Shown piece after piece: positions 32,696 through 43,867 of a DNA stretch of 64,000 nt. The stretch's first letter is position 1; every line of letters begins with the position of its first letter. A program made the translations under genes and the position numbers. Under the pieces are notes generated by a model, which saw nothing but the letters and a program-made list of their open reading frames with translations, was not told the origin of the DNA and made no database searches. The DNA is from Cryptomeria japonica (Eukaryota > Streptophyta > Pinopsida > Cupressales > Cupressaceae): positions 198,240,841 through 198,304,840 of the forward strand of contig NC_081408.1 of the NCBI RefSeq assembly GCF_030272615.1, given 5' to 3'.

Positions 32696-34269
32696 TTTTT
32701 TCACGAAACCATATAACATGCATGTTAGTTGAGCTGTGGAACTCACTAGAATGCAACCCTAAATCCAATGTGGATTTCTTCTACATGTGGATCTTTTTGT
32801 GAGCAAGGAATTGTTGATGGGTGCCACCATCCACCATGTGGTTGAGTGACATGTGAATGTTAGGTAGACAAATCTTTTTTGACAAGATCCATGTAACTGA
32901 AAAGGGCATGCATATCAAAGGAGATATTTTAGTTTACACAACAAATAAGGAAATAAATAAATGCTGAGTAGAGTTATAGCTAAAAGTATATTTTGAAAAT
33001 GGAGACTATGTGAAAAGTTAAACTAGACTGTAGATATTGCTAGGTAAATAAGGAAGGTCTCATTTAATGTTGATTGTTGTAAGTCTGAAGAAGAGACAAG
33101 GAAGATTATGTAGTGGCTCAAGAAGATTATTTTTTAATTTCTTTTTGGCGGGAAGATCTATGTGTTCTAGAGATAGAAGGTAGTAAAAAGGAAAATATAG
33201 ATTGCTGAAAGAGATAGGATGGTGGTATTTAATTTGGATAGTTGCAAACTCGGGAGGAGAGACAAGAAATATTATTTTAATGACTGGGACTATTTTTGAC
33301 AATATCTATTTGGAGGGAAAATCACAGTTGTACATTGAAGACTAAGAAGTAAAGCTAGTAGATATGGGTAGAAATTGATTGAGTTAGATATAGAGGGAGT
33401 TGTATGTGTTCAAGAAAACAAGCTCTACAAAAAATTAGGATACAGAGAAGTGAAAAATAGAGGTCGTAGATAAGCAATTCCTACAGGTGCGATAACATGA
33501 TGCTAGTGTAGACATAACACTGAAAAAAGAGATAGAATGCTAATTGAATAGAGGTGAAGAGTGGAGAAGAGGAAATTGAGAATCAGAGGAGAGAGCAGAG
33601 AGTACACAAAGAAGAGAATAAAAGTACAGACCAAAGACCAGAGAGTGCAAAGCCAAGATAGATAACATAGAAGGTTAGTCACATAGAGTGGGGCAGAGAA
33701 AGAGGAATGAACCAAGCAGAGATCGGAGAGTTGTTTGTAGAGATAAGAAGAAGGCAGAGAGTAGGGATTGATAGTAGAGATCAAAAAGTAAAGGACAGAG
33801 TTTGTGAGCAGAAAAGAATCAAGCCAATCTCAAGTGCAAAAAATATTGTGTTACAAAACTTCATTTGTAACAAGGTGCTTATTTGTATTTGAATATTTAC
33901 TCATTGTAATAATCTAAGTTGGTTCTCAGATAGGGGATTGGTTCTCCTTTGGGTTGGTACCCATAAAGCTAGGGGTTGGTGCTCCTTTGGGTTGGTGCCC
34001 ATAAATATGTAATCAAATTTTTACTTGTGAGGTTGGATTAGAGCAGTAGACTCTAGTAGCATTTCTTACTAAGGTTTTTCCCACCATGGGTTTTCCTCAT
34101 ATATCTTATGTTATGAGTTTTCCTTGTGAGTGTTTGTTTAAAATGTGTTTGATATCTCTGCTCATAGTTTGTTGACTTCTATTATTAAACCTTAGATCAT
34201 TTATAAAGTTCAAGTTTTTAATTACCACTGATTCACCCCCCTCTCTCAGTGGTCCATTTGTGTTCAACA
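32696..34269 (+). other. Right part of LTR Y
   Basis: This is non-coding. From about 33050 to 33830 the plus strand is strongly purine-rich (GA tracts). A 42-bp segment around 'ttggttctcctttgggttgg' is tandemly duplicated at about 33940-34008. The end ('ccaccatgggttttcctc' near 34081, 'gattcacccccctctctcag' near 34229) has the look of a plant LTR U5. There is no gene. Confidence 0.5.
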
Positions 34270-34274
34270 AATTG

Positions 34275-34737
34275 GAGCTTTATAATGGAAAAGGTGATCC
34301 CTTGACTCATGTTAAAACATTTCAAGCTTTGTGTAGTGAATTTTCTCATGACCAAATATTGTTGGCTAAATTATTTACTAGAACACTAAGGGATAAAGCT
34401 TTGCAATGGTATTGTTATTTGCCTCCTTATTATGTTACTTCTTTTCAACAATTGGATAATGCTTTCATTCAACAATTTCACAATAATATTGATCCTAAGA
34501 TTACTTTGATTGATTTGATGCATTGCAAGCAAGGTGTTAAAGAAAAAGTGAGTGATTTTATTGGTACATATAAGCATTTATATTCTCAAATTTATTTTCA
34601 TAAGCCTAATCAAGATATTCAAAGAATTTTCATTTCTAATTTGCACAAAGATATTAGGGATAAACTTCTCTTTTCTGAGTTTACTTCCTTTACACAGTAG
34701 TGTGCAGTACTTCACAATTATCACCTTACTGTGAGTT
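34275..34737 (+). pseudogene. G1 gag, Retrotrans_gag domain
   Basis: The frame 'ELYNGKGDPLTHVKTFQALC' ... 'ALQWYCYLPPYYVTSFQQLD' ... 'VKEKVSDFIGTYKHLYSQ' fits the Retrotrans_gag domain of gypsy elements. It carries the conserved 'A..WY..LP....SF..L...F...F' signature. A TAG at 34698 and another stop at 34737 interrupt it. It is the continuation of the frame ending at 15499. Confidence 0.8.
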
Positions 34738-34739
34738 AA

Positions 34740-35230
34740 TTGGAACAATCCTCTTCAATGGCTTTGAATGATAAAAGTGAAAATTCTCAACAACCTTTTG
34801 AAAATTTCAAACCGAATAAGGGATTCATCAAGTTCAATGACAACAACAACACTCGAGTAGTAGCTGCAATAACAGATGCACCTCCTTTGTCCAAATACTT
34901 TAGAAAAGAATTCACTCCTCTTAATGAATCTTTGTATAGTATTATGATGCAATTTTTTCAAAGGAATGTGTTGAAACTTCCCCTATTAAACCAATAGACA
35001 CATCTAAGCCTTTTCCACCTTCCTATGATGCCAAAGCCTTTTCCCAATACCATCATCAATATGGTCATGACACTAAAAAGTGTTATTACTTAACAAGTAA
35101 AATTAAAGACTTGATTGATAACAACACCATATCTGTGGCTAGTGTGAATGATAAAGGAAACAAATATATAGCTCCTCCTAATCAAAATATTTAAATTTTC
35201 ACTATTCTTGTACCTTCCCATTCCACTAAT
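34740..35230 (+). pseudogene. G1 gag C-terminal region with zinc-binding relic
   Basis: The frame 'LEQSSSMALNDKSENSQQPF' runs to 34997, then shifts. In the shifted frame 'AKAFSQYHHQYGHDTKKCYY' near 35020-35090 resembles the 'C..H...GH.T..C' zinc-binding segment that ends many gypsy gags (first Cys lost), followed by 'LTSKIKDLIDNN'. The order is as expected between capsid and protease. Confidence 0.6.
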
Positions 35231-35880
35231 GTGATTGAGACTAGTCATTTTGCCTTCTCTCCCAATGATGTTGGTCTTGAGTCTAATAATGCGGTGAACC
35301 TTGTTGACAAAATTGAACCTTCTAAGTACTTATGCATTACATTTGATCCTAGTGATACTATTGAAGCACTTGATGGCCCATTATATCACTACGAGTATCA
35401 AAGGCATACCCTCTCGAGGGGTACTCATTGATCCAGTTTGTATGGTTAATGTGATAGCTCAAGAATTCCTCTATATTTTACAATTGCATCAAGTGACATG
35501 ATAAATCTGATGTGGTGACTAAAATCTTTGATGATTTCTCTTGTCTCTCCATTGGTTCTATTTCTCTTCCTATTGAGGTTGGTACTAAAGCTTTAGATGT
35601 TAACTTTGCTATCAATCCTACATCGGAACAATTTTGTGTGAAGTTAGGACATCCTTGGCTCTCTTCCATGAAAGAAATCCTTTCTATTCATAAATTCTTT
35701 AAATTCCCTATTGATGACAATATCATAACGGTAGTCATAGCATTTACCAACCCATGGTTAGGCAAAGAGAAGTTTGTATTGATTATTTTTGGTCTGAACA
35801 ATTCCAACCTCTTAAACCAAGAAGTGATTCTCTCTTTTAATCTTATCAAAAATAGAAGAATGAGATGCCTTTATCTTTGA
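35231..35880 (+). pseudogene. G1 aspartic-protease-like region
   Basis: The passage 'GVLIDPVCMVNVIAQEFLYI' (35413-35475, frame 301 mod 3) corresponds to the retropepsin active-site strand that normally reads 'ALIDSGAMVNLIS'. It keeps the first Asp, but the Ser-Gly is replaced by Pro-Val. Downstream 'GTKALDVNFAI' and 'QFCVKLGHPWLSSMKEI' match the second half of the protease fold. Several frameshifts break it. No RT follows. Confidence 0.6.
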
Positions 35881-36456
35881 GCAAACCTAAAAAACCAACA
35901 CTTAGTCTTCCTCCAATTGATGATCGTATGCCTCTTCTTAAGGATAATCTACTATCCTTCCTCCTAAATATAGAGATATTCTTTCTCCTAAGGAAGAATC
36001 TATTCCCTCTTCTAAGGATGAGTTTTTTCTTTCTCCCAAGGCTAGAAAAGTTCTTCCTCCTAAGTGTCACTCCATTCCTCTTTCTCATGTATGGACCTGG
36101 TCTCCATCTCACACCTCCCATTCCTCCTTTATATGGTGCAATTATGCCTCCTACATCTTACAAAGGGAAGCGACTGACCTCTCCTATTACTCAACCTAAA
36201 AGACGTACTCCTATGCATCATTCCTTAAAAGAAGAAAATAATCCTATGTCTGATGAACCTAAACCTTCACAACCTTCAACTAAAACTAAAATAAATTGTT
36301 GTGCGAGAGAACACTGACATAGACATCATGCGAGGGCTCGTGAACTTGCTTCTCAAAATACTTATTTCCTACAAACACAAAATCTTGATATAATTCCATT
36401 TTCTCAACCTTATTCTAAACAATAAATTCAACCTAATTCTTCAAAATGTAAACTGA
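35881..36456 (+). pseudogene. G1 polar tail, interrupted by T1
   Basis: This is a low-complexity region. One frame reads repeated 'P..K...LSPKEE.IPSSKDE' units, and the frame running to 36317 ends 'SQPSTKTKINCC'. After the T1 insertion the same frame continues at 50796 as 'TNDGSSSIPMIAPIFINLDE'. No domain is recognised. Confidence 0.5.
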
Positions 36457-36482
36457 GGGTAAGTGCACAAAGATGGTGGTCA
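36457..36482 (+). repeat. T1 left terminal inverted repeat
   Basis: It begins GGGTAAGTGCACAAAG and matches the reverse complement of 50766-50791 at all 26 positions; similarity fades within a few bases after that. Confidence 0.9.
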
Positions 36483-36483
36483 A

Positions 36484-37550
36484 AAAGGGGGGTATAAGTG
36501 GATACTTTTTTTTTGAAATCAGGTGAACCTAAACTTGGAGGCAAACTTTGAAAGTCATCCACTCAAGATATGAAGATAATCAAAGATCAAATATTTTAGT
36601 ACTCTAAATCTAGTTTCCAAACTACTAAACATTTTTAAAATTGGATAAGATTAAAGGGGTCAAATCCTTCGCGCACGAAAAATTGACCCTGATTTTTTCT
36701 GAAAAACATAACATAGTGTCTGATGTGGACATCAAAAAAGTCATAGTTAGATTTAGTATTTTGACAAATACTTTGGTAAAAAGATATTTAAGAGTGAGCA
36801 CTAGAAGATGTGTATTTTTTTGTAATTTTTTGTTGAGTATTTTTGTTTTTATGATTTTTCCAATCGAGCACATCCTAAAAATTAGGTACCTGTTCGTGCG
36901 CGAGGCATAAGTTGAACTAAACAAATCAAAAATACAATTTTTTTTGTGAAATTGTAAAAAAATCAAGTGCACTACAATAATATATATAGTTTTTTAAATT
37001 TGGATAAGTATATCAAAAGTTATTCAAAAAATGGTGCACCTATGTCTGTGAGAACTATGGAGACACTGGTAAAAGAAATTCAATAATAACGTGCTATTGT
37101 TGTTCAAATTGAAAAAAAATTATATGGTTAGAAATCTCAGAAGATGGGTGAAAATATGGTGGTAATTTTAGAAATATCCACTTGATGAAGTGTAAACTTG
37201 ATGATGACAAAGTCGATAAACCAAGTTGATAAAATAAAACACGTCAAAAATGAGAGAAATGGAGGAAAATCAAACTTCCAAACCATAGCTTTGTCATCCA
37301 AGCCTATTTGCAAGCCTAAACAATCAAAAGCGCATATGGGGTACTTATGGTTTACAAAGAGCGTACGGGGTACCTATGGTGTAAGAAGCGCATACGTGCT
37401 ATTGTATAATATGATATTGTATATATAATATGTGTATATACATATAATATATAATATTTATATATATATGTATATAATAATATATAATATATTAAGTATA
37501 TATATACACATGTAAGTGTATTGTCTCCCCCTCTCAAACGCATACAAGGT
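36484..37550. other. T1 left end, subterminal motifs, AT microsatellite
   Basis: There is no gene. Copies of a motif like 'gcgcatatggggtac' / 'gcgtacggggtacctatgg' occur near 37330, 37357 and 37385, related to motifs at the right end. A (TA)-rich tract spans about 37405-37505. Confidence 0.5.
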
Positions 37551-37551
37551 G

Positions 37552-37630
<79 letters not shown>
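37551..37630. repeat. (CT)n microsatellite
   Basis: An uninterrupted run of about 39 CT units starts near 37551 and is followed by a pyrimidine-rich tail. The long Arg/Glu or Leu/Ser frames across it are translation artefacts. Confidence 0.95.
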
Positions 37631-37634
<4 letters not shown>

Positions 37635-38190
37635 CCCATCCCTCTTTCTCTTCTTCTCTCCCTCCCTCCCTCCATACCCCACTACAATTGTGTCTACACT
37701 TCTATAGAAGTAAGTGAATTTATTTCTTGTCTGCAACTTCCTCTTTGATTTTTATCCTATATGCTCTCCTAAGAAAAGTTACTGATGGATTTGTGTGTGT
37801 ATATTGAATTGGAGGACTAGGGTTTAAAATTTAACCATGGGTGGATTACCATGACAAACAAGGAAACTTGAAGCAATATTCTTCTCGAATGTATTTTGAA
37901 TGAGCAGAGAAGATGTGGAAAATAGTGTCAACAAAGCAACATGATGAGTCAGAGTACCTGCAATATGTTTTTTAGAAGGAAACAACTGGTAGGAAGAGAA
38001 AGAGGGATAGTACCACAGATGATGTCCTGGAGAATGATAGTGGTGGGTATGCGAGAGTTCCCATGTTGTTACACAATGCCTATCACCTAAAGAAATTAAA
38101 TTTTGTTGTATGCATGATAGTGGTAGTATATGATGATCATCACTTGTCAAACGGCTTGAAACGGTACATACCCATGAAAGAAATCAAGTG
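37631..38190. other. T1 interior, no recognisable gene
   Basis: The pyrimidine-rich tail after the microsatellite shares 'catccctctttctcttcttct' with 38873, showing that the CT blocks derive from one duplicated module. The remainder to 38190 has no coding signature I recognise. Confidence 0.4.
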
Positions 38191-38792
38191 CATGATTCCT
38201 ATAGTCATAATCGAGATCAGTCCTATAACATTGAAAATTTAATAGCATCATATATTTTAGAACTTAGGCAGTAATCTTAGGGTTAGGTCAAGCTCTTACA
38301 CTTTCTTTTTAGTGAAGCCTCATTCTTTGTTCGCTTGGAGTCTCGTTGTATGATTTTCTATTCATAACTTTAAATTTAATATATCATTTTATTAGCCCAC
38401 CATATGACCCCTTAGGTGTCATTAGAGGTCATATTGTTTCCTAAGAGGTCATATGGTGTCGTGTGACCCCTTAGGACACCATATGACCCCTTAAGACACC
38501 ATACAACCCATAACAACACCATATGGTGTCCTAAGGGGTTATACAATACCATATGACCCCTTGGGACAACAATAACCCATAACAACACCATATGGTGTTC
38601 TAAAGGGTCATATGGTGTTCTATGATCCCTTAGGACACTATTTGGTGTCGTTATAGGTCCTATGGTGTGCTAAGGGATAATATAGTGTCATATGACCCCT
38701 TAGGACACCCTATGACCCCTTAGATGTTGTTAGGGGTCATATTGTGTTCTAAGGGTCATATTGTGTCCTGGATTAGATCTCTCTTCCTCTCC

Positions 38793-38850
<58 letters not shown>

Positions 38851-39410
38851 CCCTTCTCCCTTCCTCCATAACCCATCCCTCTTTCTCTTCTTCTGTAATT
38901 CCTATAGTCACAATCAAGATCACTCCTATAACCTTGTAAATTTAATAGCATCATATGTTTTAGAACTTAGGTAGTACTCTTAGGGTCAGGTCAAGCTCTT
39001 ACACTTGATTTTTAGTGAAGCCTCATTGTGTATTCGCTTGGAGTCTCTCTTCTACTGACAATGGTCTAACTTAGCTATATAAAAACTAAACTACTGATCT
39101 TCTATTGTATGATGTTATATTCATAACTTTAAATTTAATATATCATTTTATTAGCCCACCATATGACCCCTTAGGTGTCATTAGAGGTCGTATTGTTTCC
39201 TAAGAGGTCATATGGTGTCTTGTGACCTCTTAGGACACCATATGAGCCCTTAAGACACCATATGGTGTCTTAAGGGGTCATAGGATGCCATATGACCCCT
39301 TGGGACAAAAATGACCCATAACAACACCATATGGTGTTCTAAAGGGTCATATAGTGTTCTATGACCCCTTAGGACACTATTTTGTGTCGTTATAGGTTCT
39401 ATTTGGTGTC
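38191..39410. repeat. Duplicated 0.7-kb module with palindromic minisatellite
   Basis: A segment starting 'gatcagtcctataac' (38213) recurs at 38924, giving two modules offset by about 710-765 bp. Each carries an array of 'catatgaccccttaggacacc' units in both orientations (38397-38770 and 39157-39400) and each ends in a CT microsatellite (38787-38847 and from 39410). A 39-bp indel near 39049 distinguishes the modules. Unit pairs such as 'caccatatggtgtcctaagg' are perfectly palindromic and could form cruciforms. Confidence 0.75.
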
Positions 39411-39584
39411 TCCCTCCCTCTACCTCTCTCCCTCTCTCTACCTTCCCTCCTCTCTCTCTCTCTCCCTCTCTCTCCCTCTCCTTCCTTCCTTCTCTCTTCC
39501 TCTTCCTCCTCCCCTCCTTTCTCTCTCCCTCTCCCTCCCTCCCTCTTTGTCTCTATCTCTCCCTCCCTCTACCTCTCCCTTCCT

Positions 39585-39660
<76 letters not shown>

Positions 39661-39777
39661 CCCTCCTTCTCTCTCCATCCCCCCTACTCTCCCTCTCCCT
39701 TCCTCCATACCCCTTCTTCTCTCCCACCCTCCCCCCTCTTCTCTCCCTCTCACCCTCCCTCCTTCCCTTCCACCCCC

Positions 39778-39821
<44 letters not shown>

Positions 39822-39828
39822 CCTTTTC
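39411..39828. repeat. CT-rich microsatellite block
   Basis: This is over 400 bp of pyrimidine-rich sequence (CT, CCCT, CCTT), with pure (CT)n runs near 39591-39637 and 39780-39820 and a short (TA)n at 39640-39660. It is strand-asymmetric and non-coding. Confidence 0.9.
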
Positions 39829-39844
39829 ATTCACATTTTTTCTA

Positions 39845-40130
39845 CTACCAATAGTGCATATGAGGTACTGAACCTATTAGTTCACCTCCCTGCCATTAGT
39901 TTTTTAAGGTGTAGGAGTGCCTACACGTTACTTATTACTTGTAAGCACATACAAGGTACTGAGCCCATTGTTTGCTACCCTGCGATAACATTTTTTAGGC
40001 TTAGGAGCGTGTACGTGCTACTTATTAGTACAGAATGGGGAAAAAAATACCGTTGGGCTTGCCAACATTTTATGGACTAACAACGCATACGCGGTTATTA
40101 ATGTAGCATGCACGTGGTACATAGACATAG
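39845..40130. repeat. T1 left subterminal motif cluster
   Basis: Six copies of a degenerate motif centred on GCRTACGYRGT occur, for example 'gagtgcctacacgttactta', 'gagcgtgtacgtgctactta' and 'caacgcatacgcggttatta'. Related copies occur at the other end (50518-50725). The arrangement suggests transposase-binding sites. Confidence 0.5.
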
Positions 40131-40437
40131 TGTTAGTTGCCCAAGAGCCTCAATGGCCTCAAAAGAAGTTTTTGAGGTCGTTGAAGGCCCCATTAGAACT
40201 ATGTCTACACTTCTATCATTGTTTTATACATAGAAGTAAGTGCATTATTTATTTTTGCATGATTTCAAATAATTGAATTGTTGTTCTTACTAGTTTTGTC
40301 AATAGTATTGTGATTGTTTAATAGTTTGATTCCAAAAAATAGTGATAAGATGCATATATATGGTTATTTGTTTGTTTATGAACTTTGGTGTACATATATA
40401 TGTAATATAATTCTATTTACGACAATTGATATCAACC

Positions 40438-43354
40438 ATGGGAAAGAACAAGTGAGGAACGATGGAACAATGAGAGGTTGAAAAGGAAAGACAAAGGCAA
40501 CGTATGAAGAAATTACATGACATAAGAACAATGGGAGAAGAAGGTATGTCATCCTCAACATCTCAATTCGATTTACCAAATGAACATAATGCACCTAATG
40601 CAATTGAAGAAGAGACATTTGATTTACCATATGAACCTAATGCAATTGAAGAAGATACCGCATTGAATAATCAATTAAATGATGAACATACACCTTCTCT
40701 ATTTGATGAATTGAATGTACATAATGCGCCGATGTTAACACCTCCTAGAATCATTCGTAGGAAACAAAAGTATCTAATTGACATTGATGAGAATATATTG
40801 AAGCCAATGACCAATAAAATGAATGAACAAAGTTGTAGGAAAATGGTTAAAACAATATGGCAAAACTATTTTGAAAACTTAAATCAAACCGCAAGATGTC
40901 AATTAATTGTTCAAATGATTAAAAATTTGAATTTTAGAGAGAATGAAAATTCTAGGCCTAAGATCATCTAAAAAAGTAACAGTGAAAGAACTATTGTGAG
41001 AAATGTATTTGATGCATATCAAGCTATTGGTTCAAAATCAGGTACTAAAGATTCCAATGCTACTCGACATGTCACTACATCAACCTTAATAAGCAAGAAA
41101 ATAAAAAAAGAACATTTGATAAGCAAAACAAGTAAGTCATTAAACGTTAGTAGAACAACATTAAGTAAAACATTAAAGAGGCAGGAAAAAATAGAGGAAC
41201 CTAACAATAATTCTCTTTGGGAATTCTCGGGTAGACTACCACGCAAAGACAAGGTTGTTGATGCACTAAGAACATTAATTAAAAAATTTTGGCATGACAA
41301 CACAAGAGTTTTGCCCAACCAAAGAGATGTTGTTAGAAGGCAAATTGGGTCTAAAAATCATGAGCCACATGCCAAAAACTATTTGGATATGACTCGAACT
41401 AAATTTTATGAAATATTCCTTCAAAATTTTCCTCAAATAAGAATTTCTCAAAGATTTTTTGAAATGACAAAACCTTTTTATATTAAGATTAATCATGTAC
41501 GCACCACGTGTTGTTGTAGGATGCATATTGAATTTTCCATGCACTATGATATTTTTCATCATATTTGTTCTACTTTGCACGCTAACGATGTTTTGCAGGA
41601 ATGCAATATACAAGCACCTCCTAAGTCGGTAAGAAAATTTATTTAAAGTGTGCTATGTAATAGACCTGATGGTTGCATTTATTATTAGATGCCTTGTTTA
41701 GAAGGTTCTTGTGCTATATGTGGTGGTTTTCAACATTTACCAAGATGCGTACATTTGGAGAGCACACATGAAATTGGTACGAAACTAGTTTCTTTCAGAA
41801 AATACAAGATAGTCACATATGGAGTTAAAGATGGAAAAGATTTGAAGATATGTGAGCTAGTGAAAAATGATATATGTGTAGCTGAATTTATGAAAATGTT
41901 TCAAGAGAAACTAGTTTATGAGTACATAATGTATATACATAGAGCTTGATGGTTAGATGAGCAATTCAAGTTATGTAAGGACACATTTCCTCTTGGCACC
42001 ATTGTCTCTATCATTGATTTCGCTGAAAATTATACACTACAACCTCAAAATGAAGTGCAATCTATGTATTATCACTCTACACAAGTTTCTATTTTTGTAC
42101 ACATAGCATTCATGCATGCAGATGATAGCACAGAAGAGGATAGAAAGGTCATAAGAGAGTATCACTTCTACATAAGTGATGATCGTACTCATTCATCAGA
42201 GTTCCTGCAAGGATGATTTAAAGTTTTATATGATAGTTTAAGGGAAAGGAACATATGATACAACCGACACTTAATATGGTCAGATAATTGCACCACACAA
42301 TTCAAGAATGAAAGGATGTTTTATTGGTTGACAAGGATGCATATGACAAGCGGTGTACAACATTTTTGGAATTTCACTGAGGCTGGACATGGTAAGGGAG
42401 AGCACGATGGTGCAGGAGCATGTGTGAAAAGAGCCCTAGCTAGAGACGAATTGAAGTATGAAGGTGGTACTGAGTTGATAGATGCAGAAACAATTGTGCG
42501 ATGGTGTAAGTCTACGATGGGTCCAGGTAATCTAGGTACGTCAATGGTTCATAGATATTTTTGGTTGATCACTAAATCTAACATTGAAAACTATCTAGAT
42601 TGTTTTACAGTTGCAGGATCAAGTGACATGCACTCATTTATGAGTTCAAATTCAAGTTCACTGGTAATTTATATGAGATAGATGGTATGTGTTTTCTCTT
42701 CATGCATGTATTGTTTGTGGGAAGAATGTGAATCAAAAGAGTGGGTTAACAAATAGTCTTGTAGACCATTGGTTCCCATTGATTATATCAAATTCCCAAA
42801 GCACTACAATTGAGCCAGATGGAGACATCATTGTATTTTGACCATGTATCTGACCTAGTGGATTCAAGTGATTTTTTGAGTTAATTTTTTTGCATGTATT
42901 CTTTTTGGTTCATTTTGTTGTACATCATACTTTATTTTTGGTATTAATTAACACTTTATAAAATACAGGTCATGTGTATGTAGTTGTTACAGAAGAGAAC
43001 AATGAAAAAGGAACAAATTACTATTTGTGTCATTGTGTTGAGCCAAAAAGAAAATTGGCAATCACAATCATTGACGGAGAGGGTATTGAGTACCCAATAG
43101 GGTCTGTTGTCGTGACAAGAACATGGCTTCGGAGATACCCTATCAAGAATTCTAATGTTTGGTTGTTTGAGGAATTTGAAACACATAAACATATTCTTCA
43201 TTTCTCTAACCTTGTTGTTGCAACAAATATTCATTTGATTAAGTATCGTGATAGACCTCGTAACAAGATTTTATGGAAAGTTCATGAATCTGACCATGAG
43301 GCAATACTTGACACAATACGGGTTAGAGTCGATCCTCAAGGCTCACTTGATTGA
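40438..43354 (+). pseudogene. T1 transposase, DDE type with HTH and zinc-binding motifs
   Basis: The ATG at 40438 is in good context (accATGg). One frame holds to about 42640 with only stops (two TGA near 40453 and 40471, TAA 40969 and 41644, TAG 41686, TGA 41947, 42217 and 42256). After a frameshift the frame enters a GT-AG intron, 42685-42968, and exon 2 runs to 43354; splicing joins 'GNLYEID' to 'GHVYVVVTEENN' in phase. Order: polar N-terminus; HTH-like 'SKSLNVSRTTLSKTLKRQ' (41130); 'CCCRMHIEFS' (41505); 'CAICGGFQHLPRC' (41710); then the catalytic core with 'IIDFAENYT' (Asp 42016), 'SDNCTTQFKN' (Asp 42283) and 'GHGKGEHDGAGACVKRALAR' (42388). These three acidic blocks look like a DDE/D triad. 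About 870 residues in all. The family name is uncertain; the motif set recalls proteins I associate with Sola elements. Confidence 0.8.
42685..42968 (+). other. Probable intron in T1 transposase
   Basis: The donor is gatg|gtatgt and the acceptor aaaatacag|gtcatg. Removing these 284 nt fuses the frames on either side into a sensible hydrophobic strand. An alternative is that the segment with 'ACIVCGKNVNQ' inside it is coding in some isoform. Confidence 0.55.
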
Positions 43355-43423
43355 TTCTACGGTTTAGAGTAGAATGATTTTGAGAATTTTGTATAAATCA
43401 TCGACGAATTGTTCTATATTCAT

Positions 43424-43675
43424 TTTTTGTATACATAAATGCCCATGAGCTGATTTTTACATGTTTAAGGGCATATTTTTGTATATTTAAATGGAAATGA
43501 GCTGATTTGTACCTAAGTACATGCCAAACTTTGTATATTAAAATGGCGATGAGTTGAATCGCACATATTGTAATGCCAAATTTTGTATAAAAGCTCATGA
43601 GATGATTTGTAAGACATTTTTTTGTATAATCAAATAGCCAAGAGCTGATTTGACCATATTTAGAGGCAAACATTT
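43424..43675. repeat. Minisatellite, about 54-bp unit, about five copies
   Basis: Recurring units of the form 'tttttgtata...aaatg..gatgagctgatttgtac' begin near 43424, 43476, 43531, 43581 and 43618. They lie just after the transposase stop. They are degenerate and of unequal length, unlike the adjacent satellite. Confidence 0.6.
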
Positions 43676-43867
43676 GAATAATATGTGACAATATTTTGTA
43701 ACTATTTTGTGTGTCAATGTTTTGTGACTATGTTTTGAGTATATGTGATGTGTCCCTGGTCAATCATGAGAATTCTTGATTCTTGTATAAACATGGAGAA
43801 TTATTTGAGTCATTATCGGGTCATAGGGGTCATAGATTGAGACTAGATATAATTTGAGCAAAAATTG

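Larger units (their letters stand above)
15500..34269 (+). mobile_element. Y: solo LTR (about 2.6 kb) split by a CACTA element
   Basis: The ends are TGTTGGCATTAG and TGTTCAACA, flanked by the TSD aattg at 15495-15499 and 34270-34274. Removing it restores the G1 gag frame. Without the CACTA element the length is about 2.6 kb and there is no coding region, so I interpret it as a solo LTR; strand is taken from the TG...CA sense and is tentative. Its left part (15500-16069) has palindromic TAACAC-GTGTTA motifs and the first copies of an alternating motif array. The array resumes at 32280, and the part after 32696 carries purine-rich sequence and a typical U5-like 3' end ('gattcacccccctctctcag'). 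Confidence 0.7.

Noticed and set aside
33503-33784. A 93-codon Leu/Ser-rich minus-strand frame
   Set aside because: It is the complement of the purine-rich stretch of LTR Y; low complexity only.
15500-34269. Y as a full-length LTR element with two LTRs
   Set aside because: I found no second copy of either end inside it; everything between is accounted for by the CACTA nest. A solo LTR fits better.
37352-37748. Long Arg/Glu- and Leu/Ser-repeat open frames on both strands
   Set aside because: They are direct translations of the (CT)n microsatellite and carry no gene signal.
39382-40080. A 232-codon frame rich in Ser, Leu and Pro
   Set aside because: It translates the CT-rich block and runs into subterminal motifs; it has no domain or plausible start context.
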